The notes under the pieces: generated by a model
Database searches by the model: none
What the model was told of the DNA's origin: nothing
What the model saw: the letters and a program-made list of their open reading frames with translations, nothing else
Source of the DNA: UBA9214 sp964443845
GTDB lineage: Bacteria; Pseudomonadota; Gammaproteobacteria; UBA9214
DNA: 64,000 nt
Reading direction: 5' to 3'
Assembly: GCA_964443845.1 (NCBI GenBank)
Contig: CAYUFA010000003.1
Coordinates: 25,454 to 89,453, forward strand
Shown here: piece by piece, positions 42,188-48,969 of the stretch
Position numbering within the stretch: the first letter of the stretch is position 1
Layout of the letters: every line of letters begins with the position of its first letter
Program-made: the position numbers and the translations under genes

Positions 42188-43326
42188 ACGCGCACCCGGA
42201 CAGGCGCGGCGGCACGGCAATGCGCTTGCGCGGGCTGGTGCGCAAGGAATTCTTCCAGATCCTGCGCGACCCGAGCAGCATCGCCATCGCCTTCCTGATG
42301 CCGGTGGTGCTGCTGCTGGTGTTCGGGTACGGCGTTTCGCTCGATGCCGACCACATTCCCATGGCCGAGGTCACCGAGCAACCCAGCACCGACACCGCCG
42401 CCTTCCTGGCCGTGCTGCGTCAGAACCGGTATTTCGACCTCCAGCCGGTGGCCGACATGGCCAGCGCCGAGGCGGCCATGATGGCCGGCAGGGTGAACGG
42501 CATCGTCCATCTGCGCGCCGACTTCGGTCGCCGGCTGCGCGCGGCCGACGGCGCACCGATCCAGGTGATCGTCAACGGGGTCGACGCCAATACCGGCCGC
42601 ATCATCAGCGGCTACATGCAGGGGGTCTGGGGGCAGTGGCTGCAACAGGTCGCACAGGCCCGCGGTGAACGACTGAACATACCGGTGGACCTGCAGCCGC
42701 GGGTCTGGTTCAACAGCGAACTGCGCAGCCGCAACTTTCTGGTGCCGGGTCTCATCGCCATCATCATGACCCTGATCGGCGCCATGCTCACCGCGCTGGT
42801 GATGGCACGCGAATGGGAACGCGGCACCATGGAGGCCCTGATGGTGACGCCGGTGACGATCCGCGAACTGCTGCTGGGCAAGCTGATCCCCTACTTCATC
42901 CTCGGCATGGGCAGCATGGCGCTGTCGGTGGCAATGGCTCTGTTCCTGTTCCACGTGCCGCTGCGCGGCTCGCTGTGGCTGCTCACCCTCGCCTCTGCAC
43001 TGTTCCTGCTGGTGGCACTGGCGATGGGGATGCTGATTTCCATTCTCGCCAAGAATCAGTTCGTCGCCGGCCAGGCGGCGCTGGTGGTCACCTTCCTGCC
43101 GGCATTCATCCTCTCCGGTTTCCTGTTCGACATCGACAGTATGCCGGTGGTGGTCCAGCTGCTGACCCACGTGATCGCCGCACGCTATTTCGTGGCAATC
43201 CTGCAGACCATCTTCATGGCAGGAAACGTCTGGCCGGTCATCCTGGGTAACGCCCTCGCCCTCCTGGTCATGGCGTTGTTGTTCTTCGCCGTGGTGCGGC
43301 GGCGGGCACACAAGCGGCTGGACTAG
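42184..43326 (+). CDS. ABC exporter permease 1 (YbhS type)
   Basis: A 380-residue ABC-2 permease with one N-terminal membrane helix (SSIAIAFLMPVVLLLVFGYG), a periplasmic domain of about 140 residues, and five C-terminal helices. The family block WERGTMEALMVTPVTIRELLLGKLIPYF precedes the helices, and AARYFVAILQTIFMAGN is near the end. The GTG at 42184 lies in the ATPase stop (GTGA); an internal ATG at 42220 is an alternative. It would pair with the next gene product to form the channel. Confidence 0.9.
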   Translation: MNAHPDRRGGTAMRLRGLVRKEFFQILRDPSSIAIAFLMPVVLLLVFGYGVSLDADHIPMAEVTEQPSTDTAAFLAVLRQNRYFDLQPVADMASAEAAMMAGRVNGIVHLRADFGRRLRAADGAPIQVIVNGVDANTGRIISGYMQGVWGQWLQQVAQARGERLNIPVDLQPRVWFNSELRSRNFLVPGLIAIIMTLIGAMLTALVMAREWERGTMEALMVTPVTIRELLLGKLIPYFILGMGSMALSVAMALFLFHVPLRGSLWLLTLASALFLLVALAMGMLISILAKNQFVAGQAALVVTFLPAFILSGFLFDIDSMPVVVQLLTHVIAARYFVAILQTIFMAGNVWPVILGNALALLVMALLFFAVVRRRAHKRLD

Positions 43327-43340
43327 GGAGACCGGACACG

Positions 43341-44450
43341 ATGTGGCGTCGCATCCTTGCATTGCTGAAAAAGGAGCTGCTGACACTGCTGCAGGACAAG
43401 CGCAGCCGTTTCGTGGTGATCGGTCCGCCGCTGATACAGCTGCTGGTATTCGGCTACGCCGCCTCGTTCGACCTCAACCACGTCAAGCTTGCCGTCTACA
43501 ACGAGGACGGTGGCAGCGCCTCGCGCCAGTTGATCGCGCGCTTTGCAGGCTCGCCCAACTTCCGGGTGGTGCGCAACGTACGGAGTCACGCCGGAATCGC
43601 ACCCCTGATCGACAACCGTGAAGCGTTGCTGCTGCTGCATGTCGGTCCGCAGTTCGGCCACGACCTGGTCGTCGGCACGCCGGCGCCGCTGCAGGTGATC
43701 ATCGACGGCCGCGACTCGAACACGGCACTGATCGCCCTCGGCTATGTGCGCACCATCGTCAGCGACTTCAATCAGACCTGGGCCCGTGATCATAACCAGC
43801 AGGGGCCACCGGCCAGACTGCAGATCCGGGCCTGGTTCAATCCCAACCTGGAGAGCCGCTGGTTCATCGTCCCCGGCATCGTCGGCCTGCTGACGCTGGT
43901 GGTAACCATGGTGGTGACCGCCCTGTCGGTCGCGCGCGAACGTGAGCAGGGTACCTTCGACCAGCTACTGGTGACGCCGATGCGGCCCACCGAGATCCTG
44001 CTTGGCAAGGCGTTGCCCGGGGTCCTCATCGGCCTGTTCGAGGCGACGCTGATCATCTCCCTGGCGGTGTTCTGGTTTGACATTCCGCTGCGCGGCCAGC
44101 TGCTCACGCTCTATACCGGCCTGCTGCTGTTCCTGCTCTCGGCCATCGGGGCCGGCCTGATGATCTCGTCGCTGGCGGTGACCCAGCAGCAGGGTCTGCT
44201 CGGTGCCTTCCTGTTCCTGGTCCCTGCGATCATCCTTTCCGGTTTCGCCACACCCATCGCCAATATGCCGGCAGTGGTACAGAAGCTCACCCTGATCGAC
44301 CCGCTGCGCTATTTCATGGTGATCCTGCGCGGCGTGTTCCTGGAACAAACGCCGTTCCACCTGCTCATCGACCAGTTCTGGCCGATGGCCGTCATCGGCA
44401 TCTGCACCCTGGCAGTCGCCGGGTGGCTGTTCCGTCACCGGATGTACTGA
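43341..44450 (+). CDS. ABC exporter permease 2 (YbhR type)
   Basis: A 369-residue ABC-2 permease with the same layout as the preceding gene and clear similarity to it (EREQGTFDQLLVTPMRPTEILLGKALPG; LIDPLRYFMVILRGVFLEQT). The two probably arose by duplication and form a heterodimer. It begins 14 bases after permease 1 and closes the adaptor-ATPase-permease-permease unit. A perfect 10-bp stem-loop follows before the convergent rsd gene. Confidence 0.9.
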   Translation: MWRRILALLKKELLTLLQDKRSRFVVIGPPLIQLLVFGYAASFDLNHVKLAVYNEDGGSASRQLIARFAGSPNFRVVRNVRSHAGIAPLIDNREALLLLHVGPQFGHDLVVGTPAPLQVIIDGRDSNTALIALGYVRTIVSDFNQTWARDHNQQGPPARLQIRAWFNPNLESRWFIVPGIVGLLTLVVTMVVTALSVAREREQGTFDQLLVTPMRPTEILLGKALPGVLIGLFEATLIISLAVFWFDIPLRGQLLTLYTGLLLFLLSAIGAGLMISSLAVTQQQGLLGAFLFLVPAIILSGFATPIANMPAVVQKLTLIDPLRYFMVILRGVFLEQTPFHLLIDQFWPMAVIGICTLAVAGWLFRHRMY

Positions 44451-44462
44451 TTGCCGCTCCGG

Positions 44463-44487
44463 CCAGGCGCCAGGGGCTGGCGCCTGG
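44463..44487. terminator. Stem-loop between convergent exporter and rsd genes
   Basis: CCAGGCGCCA (44463-44472) and TGGCGCCTGG (44478-44487) form a perfect 10-bp stem with a five-base loop. No T-run follows on either strand, so termination would need Rho or the stem may serve as a 3'-end stabiliser for both messages. Confidence 0.5.
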
Positions 44488-44505
44488 AATGCGGCCCGCA
44501 GGGGA

Positions 44506-44982
44506 TTATGAGGTGTTCCAGGTGCTTCCGGATGCGCCGCCGTTCATGGCGGCGATCACGCGATCCTCGTATTGAATGCGATCGGCGATACACTCTCCCA
44601 GGCTGGAGAGGTCATGCGCGAGAAATTCCATGCTGCCGTCGATGGACATCGCTTCATACTTGTCGTTGAAACGCAGGATGGCGTCCGTCGTTTCCACGAT
44701 CTTCGGATACAGTTCATCGGCAATGGCCAGTACGGCCTGCCGGCGTTCCCGGTTATCCGCCAGGAATCGGTACAGCTGGAAATGGGCACTGGCCGTGTAA
44801 TCGATCAGGGCCTCGCAGAATTTGCGCAGCGCCCGTTCCGTTGACGCATCCGCGTGAAATGGTTGCCTGCCGGCCAGGTCGGCCAGCAGCGCGAGCGTCT
44901 CGGTACGCGAACGTACCAGCGCATCGAGCTTTTCGCCTGATTTGCGACGACGGTCTACTCCTTCCGGTACCTGTGATCCCAT
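44506..44982 (-). CDS. rsd: Rsd/AlgQ-family anti-sigma-70 factor
   Basis: A 158-residue helical protein of the Rsd/AlgQ family, which binds the housekeeping sigma factor region 4 and shifts RNA polymerase toward alternative sigma factors in slow growth. Typical blocks are LVRSRTETLALLADLAGRQ, LRKFCEALIDYTASAHFQLYRFL, LYPKIVETTDAILRFNDKYE and LSSLGECIADRIQYEDRVI. The start at 44980-44982 lies directly behind a tandem repeat that carries the ribosome-binding site twice. A C-terminal tail of about 12 residues is not conserved. Confidence 0.88.
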   Translation of the reverse strand: MGSQVPEGVDRRRKSGEKLDALVRSRTETLALLADLAGRQPFHADASTERALRKFCEALIDYTASAHFQLYRFLADNRERRQAVLAIADELYPKIVETTDAILRFNDKYEAMSIDGSMEFLAHDLSSLGECIADRIQYEDRVIAAMNGGASGSTWNTS

Positions 44983-45014
44983 ATTGTCTCCTGGCCTGAT
45001 TGTCTCCTGGCCTG
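44983..45014 (-). repeat. 16-base tandem duplication holding the rsd ribosome-binding site
   Basis: The 16-base unit ATTGTCTCCTGGCCTG occurs twice, head to tail, at 44983-44998 and 44999-45014. Read on the minus strand each copy contains AGGAGA. The proximal copy is spaced normally from the rsd ATG; the distal one is 16 bases further out. The copies are identical, so the duplication is recent or maintained. Confidence 0.85.
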
Positions 45015-45231
45015 CTGGTGATTCCGTGTCTCCGTGGGGTGATCCTGCCTCCGGGCGCCCGCAGCCGGATCACGTCAGCCACGAATCCGCCGCGTCCACA
45101 CCCTGTCGGGGACGCGTGCCGGATGATCATACAACAAATCAGTAAGATACAGGGCCCTGACTGCGATCTTCGCTGGCGGGGACGCGGCAGCGGCGGCCGG
45201 GACCGGGGCTGGCAGATCCCGCGGCGCCCGG

Positions 45232-45251
45232 CATATCCACTTGAGGATATG
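45232..45251. promoter_or_regulatory. Operator-like inverted repeat upstream of iscR
   Basis: CATATCC (45232-45238) and GGATATG (45245-45251) are perfect 7-bp arms around a six-base centre, about 70 bases ahead of the iscR -35. The following 35 bases are AT-rich in a GC-rich genome. A second regulator of iscR could bind here. Confidence 0.4.
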
Positions 45252-45316
45252 GGGAATTATTATGCTATTGTTTTTATAGACATTTGTCTCGCTTCCCCGG
45301 GCCGGGCCGGGCGCGC

Positions 45317-45348
45317 TATTCTTGACTAAAAGACTCGGCAATTACTAT
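45317..45348 (+). promoter_or_regulatory. iscR promoter with IscR type-1-like site
   Basis: TTGACT (45322-45327) is the -35; TACTAT (45343-45348) or the overlapping CTATGA is the -10. From 45318 the sequence ATTCTTGACTAAAAGACTCG continues as GCAAT and matches the E. coli type-1 IscR consensus (ATA-SYY-GACT-RWWW-YAGTC-RRSTAT) at about 21 of 25 positions, covering the -35 and spacer. Repression of iscR by its own product is the natural reading. Confidence 0.7.
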
Positions 45349-45388
45349 GATTGGTGCAGTCCAGCGAATGGAAACTGCTCGGTTCGCT

Positions 45389-45452
45389 CCCGCAGACCGG
45401 AACTGAATACGGTCCGGTCTGCGGGTCAGGTAGTACCGCAGTACCGTATTCA
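45389..45452 (+). promoter_or_regulatory. Structured iscR leader, possible H-type pseudoknot
   Basis: Stem 1 is CCCGCAGACCGG (45389-45400) with CCGGTCTGCGGG (45414-45425), 12 bp and perfect. Its 13-base loop contains TGAATACGGT (45404-45413), perfectly complementary over 10 bases to ACCGTATTCA (45443-45452). Stem 2 would therefore close a pseudoknot ending two bases before the GAGG (45455-45458) of the iscR start at 45465. There is no T-run after stem 1. This geometry suits control of translation start. Confidence 0.7.
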
Positions 45453-45464
45453 ACGAGGTTAGTC

Positions 45465-45893
45465 ATGAAGTTATCCACAAAAGGCCGCCATGCGGTCACC
45501 GCGATGATGGAGCTGGCGCTGCAGCATAACAAGGGGCCGGTTACCCTCGCGGACATCTCGGCGCAGCAGGCCATTTCCATTTCCTATCTCGAACAGCTGT
45601 TCGCACGCCTGCGTCAGCAAGGGCTGGTCAACGGCATGCGCGGACCCGGCGGAGGCTATTGCCTGTCCCGCCCGGCCGGCGAGATCACGATTGCGGAAAT
45701 CCTGTCAACGGTTGATGACGTCAGCCGCCGTGACGACATGCCGGAGGGCACGGGCGCCCAGCTCTGGGTCCACCTGAGCAACCGGATCTATGATTACCTG
45801 AACAGTATCACGCTGAGCGACGCGATCGAATCGATGTCCGGTACCGGCAAGGAACCCGGCTATGGTTCCGACATCCAGCAGACCGCGGCATAG
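45465..45893 (+). CDS. iscR: IscR-type Rrf2 regulator without iron-sulfur ligands
   Basis: A 142-residue Rrf2-family repressor. The winged helix is nearly identical to IscR: KLSTKGRHAVTAMMELAL, LADISAQQAISISYLEQLF and GLVNGMRGPGGGYCLSRPAG, with Glu 43 conserved. E. coli IscR binds a [2Fe-2S] cluster with three Cys and a His between helix 5 and the dimer helix. Here that loop is about ten residues shorter (TVDDVSRRDDMPEGTGAQLW) and has no Cys. The only Cys is in GGGYCLSR, in the DNA-binding part. The protein should therefore be permanently cluster-free. The ATG at 45465 follows GAGG. iscU starts 38 bases after the stop. Confidence 0.9.
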   Translation: MKLSTKGRHAVTAMMELALQHNKGPVTLADISAQQAISISYLEQLFARLRQQGLVNGMRGPGGGYCLSRPAGEITIAEILSTVDDVSRRDDMPEGTGAQLWVHLSNRIYDYLNSITLSDAIESMSGTGKEPGYGSDIQQTAA

Positions 45894-45931
45894 GATTCCA
45901 GCAATTCACGCATTACCGGAGAAACAGGCAA

Positions 45932-46318
45932 ATGGCATACAGTGACAAGGTACTTGACCACTATGAAAACCCGCGCAATGTCGGCTCCTTCGAGAAGGGT
46001 GACAATTCCGTCGGTACCGGCATGGTCGGTGCGCCCGCATGCGGCGACGTCATGCGGTTGCAGATCAAGGTGAGCGACCAGGGCATTATCGAGGACGCCC
46101 GTTTCAAGACCTATGGTTGCGGGTCCGCCATTGCCTCCAGTTCACTGCTGACCGAGTGGGTCAAGGGCAAGTCCCTGGACGAGGCACGCGCGATCAAGAA
46201 CACGGATATTGCCGCGGAACTCGCCCTGCCACCGGTAAAAATCCATTGCTCGGTGCTCGCAGAAGACGCAATCAAGGCGGCAATCGAGGATTACCAGGGC
46301 AAACTGAACCAGCCCTGA
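45932..46318 (+). CDS. iscU: Iron-sulfur cluster scaffold protein IscU
   Basis: A 128-residue scaffold on which [2Fe-2S] clusters are built. The three ligand Cys and nearby Asp are present in GAPACGDVMRL, TYGCGSAIASSS and KIHCSVLAEDAI. The chaperone-recognition motif LPPVK is intact, implying an HscA partner. It is about as long as E. coli IscU. Unusually, it follows iscR directly: iscS, iscA, hscBA and fdx are absent here. A strong terminator follows, so iscR-iscU is a closed two-gene operon. The sulfur donor must be encoded elsewhere. Confidence 0.96.
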   Translation: MAYSDKVLDHYENPRNVGSFEKGDNSVGTGMVGAPACGDVMRLQIKVSDQGIIEDARFKTYGCGSAIASSSLLTEWVKGKSLDEARAIKNTDIAAELALPPVKIHCSVLAEDAIKAAIEDYQGKLNQP

Positions 46319-46346
46319 CAGCGATCGCTGCCCGTACCAACTCCTG

Positions 46347-46372
46347 ACGGGGCCATGCGGCCCCGTTTTTTT
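46347..46372 (+). terminator. Terminator of iscR-iscU
   Basis: ACGGGGCC (46347-46354) and GGCCCCGT (46359-46366) form an 8-bp stem with loop ATGC, followed by seven T. It ends the operon 29 bases after the iscU stop. Confidence 0.95.
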
Positions 46373-46422
46373 CAATGTGGTTCCGTTCCGCAACGCAGCC
46401 ACTGCAGACCCGGGACGGCTGC

Positions 46423-47280
46423 ATGGAACATAGACGCCCCCACACGCCAGTGCTGCGTTTGCTGCCGGGACCGGCCGAACCGGTAGCGTTGCACGGCCTG
46501 TACCTGCAGGACGACCTGCACGCCCGCGCCGCGTCCCTGGACAGGCCGCTCGTCTACAGCAATTTCATCAGCTCGCTCGACGGACGTATCGCACTGGAGG
46601 TTCCTGGCAAAAAAACGCACACGATTCCGGGCAGCATTACGAATCCGCGTGACTGGCGGCTCTATCAGGAGCTGTCCGGCCAGGCGGATATCCTGGTGAC
46701 CAGCGGACGTTTCTTCCGGCAGAGCAAGGCCGGTGAGGCACAGGACCTGTTGCCGGTTGGCGGGCAGGCCGAGTTCGATGACATCCGCGCGTGGCGGACG
46801 GCGCGCGGACTGCGTCCGCAACCGGACATCCTCATCCTGAGCAGCAGCCTCGACATCCCGCTGGCGGCACTGGAACCGTACCGGTCGCGGCGCATACTGA
46901 TTGCCACCGGAAACCGTGCGGACACAACGCATACGGCGCTGCTCAGGAATTCGGGCATCGAGGTGCTGGCAGCCGGCGCGGACAGACACGTAGACGGGAA
47001 ACGGCTGCTGGACCTGCTCGACACACGCGGTTACCGTACCGTCTACGCAGTCGCCGGTCCCGCCGTGCTGCATACCCTCGTGCAGGCGGATGTCCTCGAT
47101 CGTCTGTACCTGACCTTCGCGCACCGGCTGCTCGCCGGTACTGCGTTCGACACGCTGACCCGCGGTGACCCGTTTACACCGGCCGTCAACCTGCAACTCC
47201 GGGAACTGTATTATGATGCCAGCGCGCCGGAAGCCGCAGGCCAGCTGTTCTGCGTGTTCGACAGCGCAGCCCGCAGCTAA
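46423..47280 (+). CDS. RibD C-terminal-type reductase (dihydrofolate-reductase fold)
   Basis: A 285-residue protein with the reductase domain of RibD, which reduces the ribosyl chain of a riboflavin precursor with NADPH. Visible blocks are RPLVYSNFISSLDGRIAL near the substrate pocket, GSITNPRDWRLYQELSGQADILVTSG with the Asp, and VAGPAVLHTLVQADVLDRLYLTFAHRLLAG. The deaminase domain of RibD is missing, and an N-terminal segment of about 45 residues is unlike it. It may be a pterin or flavin reductase of unknown role. The ATG at 46423 (MEHRRPHTPV) is preferred. Confidence 0.8.
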   Translation: MEHRRPHTPVLRLLPGPAEPVALHGLYLQDDLHARAASLDRPLVYSNFISSLDGRIALEVPGKKTHTIPGSITNPRDWRLYQELSGQADILVTSGRFFRQSKAGEAQDLLPVGGQAEFDDIRAWRTARGLRPQPDILILSSSLDIPLAALEPYRSRRILIATGNRADTTHTALLRNSGIEVLAAGADRHVDGKRLLDLLDTRGYRTVYAVAGPAVLHTLVQADVLDRLYLTFAHRLLAGTAFDTLTRGDPFTPAVNLQLRELYYDASAPEAAGQLFCVFDSAARS

Positions 47281-47287
47281 CCCGCCC

Positions 47288-47713
47288 CTACTCCGTGCCG
47301 GACAGGCAGGCGCGCACGGTACGGCGGACGCGCGCGACCGGCACCGCCCGGCCCCGGTTGATGCCTTCGCAGCGCCGCGCTTCCTGCTGCCACGCACGCC
47401 GGCTGGCTACAACCTCCGGCCAGAACGGATAGGTACGGCACTGCAACGGACGTACCGGATAGATGCGGCAGGCACCGTCCGGGCCGAGAAAGATGCAGCG
47501 TTCATCCGCGGACGCGGCCAGCACCTGCGTATCGTCATCCAGCCGCTCCAGGTAGCGGCGCCTGAACCAGGCAGCGGACAACCGCAGGTGTGCGCGGATG
47601 CGTTCCGCTTCACCCGCATCGAGAAACACGTAGTAGTCGCCCGCGGTCGCGCAACACCGGCCACACCGGGTGCACTCAAAAAGCAAGGGCTGGTTCTCGT
47701 AAAATGCCGGCAT
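47288..47713 (-). CDS. YkgJ-family cysteine cluster protein
   Basis: A 141-residue protein with the CxxCxxCC cluster (FECTRCGRCCATAG) and downstream Cys in ADERCIFLG, GACRIYPVRPLQCRTYPFWPE and RRCEGINRG. The family is thought to bind zinc or an iron-sulfur cluster; its function is poorly known. The start at 47711-47713 (MPAFYENQPLLFECTRCG) is preferred over an upstream frame. It converges with the reductase gene, whose end lies seven bases away, and diverges from the Nudix gene. Confidence 0.85.
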   Translation of the reverse strand: MPAFYENQPLLFECTRCGRCCATAGDYYVFLDAGEAERIRAHLRLSAAWFRRRYLERLDDDTQVLAASADERCIFLGPDGACRIYPVRPLQCRTYPFWPEVVASRRAWQQEARRCEGINRGRAVPVARVRRTVRACLSGTE

Positions 47714-47818
47714 GCCAGCAGACTCCGTGCGGTTCCTGACCAGACCCGTGTGCCCGGCCCCGGGCAACTGTGCTATTGTCACGACTGATCAGGATCCCGT
47801 GTTCCCATTCTGACCGAC

Positions 47819-48367
47819 ATGCATTTCTGCAGCAACTGCGGCGCCACCGTGACCAGCCGGATCCCGGAGGGTGATTCACGACCGCGCTACATCTGTGATG
47901 CGTGCAACACGATCCACTACCAGAATCCGAAAATCGTTGCGGGTTGCCTGCCGCTCTGGAACGACCGTCTGCTGCTGTGCCAGCGTGCCATCGAGCCCCG
48001 CTATGGGCTGTGGACCCTGCCGGCCGGTTTCATGGAGAACGGCGAGTCCACCGTGCAGGCCGCCACCCGCGAAACCCTGGAAGAGGCCTGTGCACGGGTC
48101 ACGGAGCCGGCCCTGTACGGCGTGTTCAGCATTCCCCAGATCAACCAGGTATACATGATGTTCCTTGCCCGACTGGAGTCCGACGAATTCGCCCCCGGCG
48201 AGGAAACCCTGGCAACACACCTGTTCGCCGAACATGAAATTCCGTGGGACCGGCTTGCCTTCCCGGTGGTCATCCGCACGCTGGAGCGCTATTTCCACGA
48301 CCTGAAATCGGGCCACTTCCCGGTACACGTGGAAGACGTTCTGCGCCACCCGCCGCGCACCCCCTGA
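47819..48367 (+). CDS. Nudix hydrolase with N-terminal zinc ribbon
   Basis: A 182-residue protein. The N terminus is a zinc ribbon (FCSNCGATV ... YICDACNTIHYQNPK), and the Nudix box is GFMENGESTVQAATRETLEEAC, with the catalytic REx2EE intact; the conserved Gly after EE is replaced by Cys (EEAC), where relatives often have Asn. Proteins of this layout hydrolyse nucleotide diphosphate derivatives such as ADP-ribose or NADH; the substrate is not predictable from sequence. No signal peptide is present. Confidence 0.9.
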   Translation: MHFCSNCGATVTSRIPEGDSRPRYICDACNTIHYQNPKIVAGCLPLWNDRLLLCQRAIEPRYGLWTLPAGFMENGESTVQAATRETLEEACARVTEPALYGVFSIPQINQVYMMFLARLESDEFAPGEETLATHLFAEHEIPWDRLAFPVVIRTLERYFHDLKSGHFPVHVEDVLRHPPRTP

Positions 48368-48391
48368 CCCGACCGACCCGTGGAGAACTCC

Positions 48392-48958
48392 ATGTGCAAA
48401 GTACAGGCATTCCTGCTGACCCTGCTGCTTGCGGCAGGTACGACGGTCCAGGCCAGGCAGGTGGACGATGTAACCATCCCCGACACCGTCACGGTTGCCG
48501 GCCAGCCGTTGCAGCTCAACGGCGCGGGCATGCGCGAGAAGCTGTTCCTGGACATCTACGTGGGCGCCCTGTACCTGCCCGTGCGTACGCACGAAGTCGA
48601 TGCTATCCTGTCCGCCAGCGGCCCGGCCAGCGTGCTGATGCACTTTGTCTACCACCGGATCAGCCGCGGGAAAATCACCTCAGCCTGGACCGACGGGATG
48701 CGCGACAACCTGACGGACCACGAAATGCAGGTGCAGCACGCCACGCTGGACCGCTTCAACGCCCTGTTCACGGAACTGCACAAGGGTGATGTCGTGCGCA
48801 TCGACTACGTTCCCGGCCAGGGTTCCGAAGTGCGCATCAATGACGAGTTGCGTGGCAGCGTCGGAGACAACGCCTTCTTCCGTGACCTGCTGAAGATCTG
48901 GCTGGGTCCCGAACCGGCCAGCAGCAGCCTGAAGAAGGCCATGCTCGGCAGCGAGTAA
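48392..48958 (+). CDS. Chalcone-isomerase-like exported protein
   Basis: A 188-residue protein with a signal peptide (MCKVQAFLLTLLLAAGTTVQA before RQVDD) and the chalcone-isomerase-like fold: LQLNGAGMREKLFLDIYVGALYLP, LMHFVYHRISRGKITSAWTDG and FRDLLKIWLGPEPASSSLKKAMLG. Bacterial members are periplasmic and have no known plant-type activity; fatty-acid binding has been suggested for the fold. The ATG at 48392 has GGAGAA seven bases ahead. It may be cotranscribed with the dehydrogenase that begins 11 bases later. Confidence 0.85.
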   Translation: MCKVQAFLLTLLLAAGTTVQARQVDDVTIPDTVTVAGQPLQLNGAGMREKLFLDIYVGALYLPVRTHEVDAILSASGPASVLMHFVYHRISRGKITSAWTDGMRDNLTDHEMQVQHATLDRFNALFTELHKGDVVRIDYVPGQGSEVRINDELRGSVGDNAFFRDLLKIWLGPEPASSSLKKAMLGSE

Positions 48959-48969
48959 TCCCCGCCAGC

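Larger units (their letters stand above)
44983..45464. other. Gene-free control region between rsd and iscR
   Basis: This 482-base divergent gap has no credible gene. From left to right it holds the rsd tandem duplication, a minus-strand TATGAT (45126-45131) that may be the rsd -10, an inverted repeat CATATCC/GGATATG (45232-45251) within an unusually AT-rich patch (45246-45285), the iscR promoter with an IscR-like site, and the structured iscR leader. Confidence 0.7.

Noticed and set aside
44463..44487. Strong intrinsic terminator between the exporter and rsd
   Set aside because: The stem is perfect but no T-run follows on either strand, so it is listed only as a stem-loop with a possible terminator role.
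45351..45464. In-frame extension of iscR from a TTG at 45351
   Set aside because: The added residues match nothing in IscR, the ATG at 45465 has a ribosome-binding site and gives the standard N terminus, and the stretch is explained by RNA structure.
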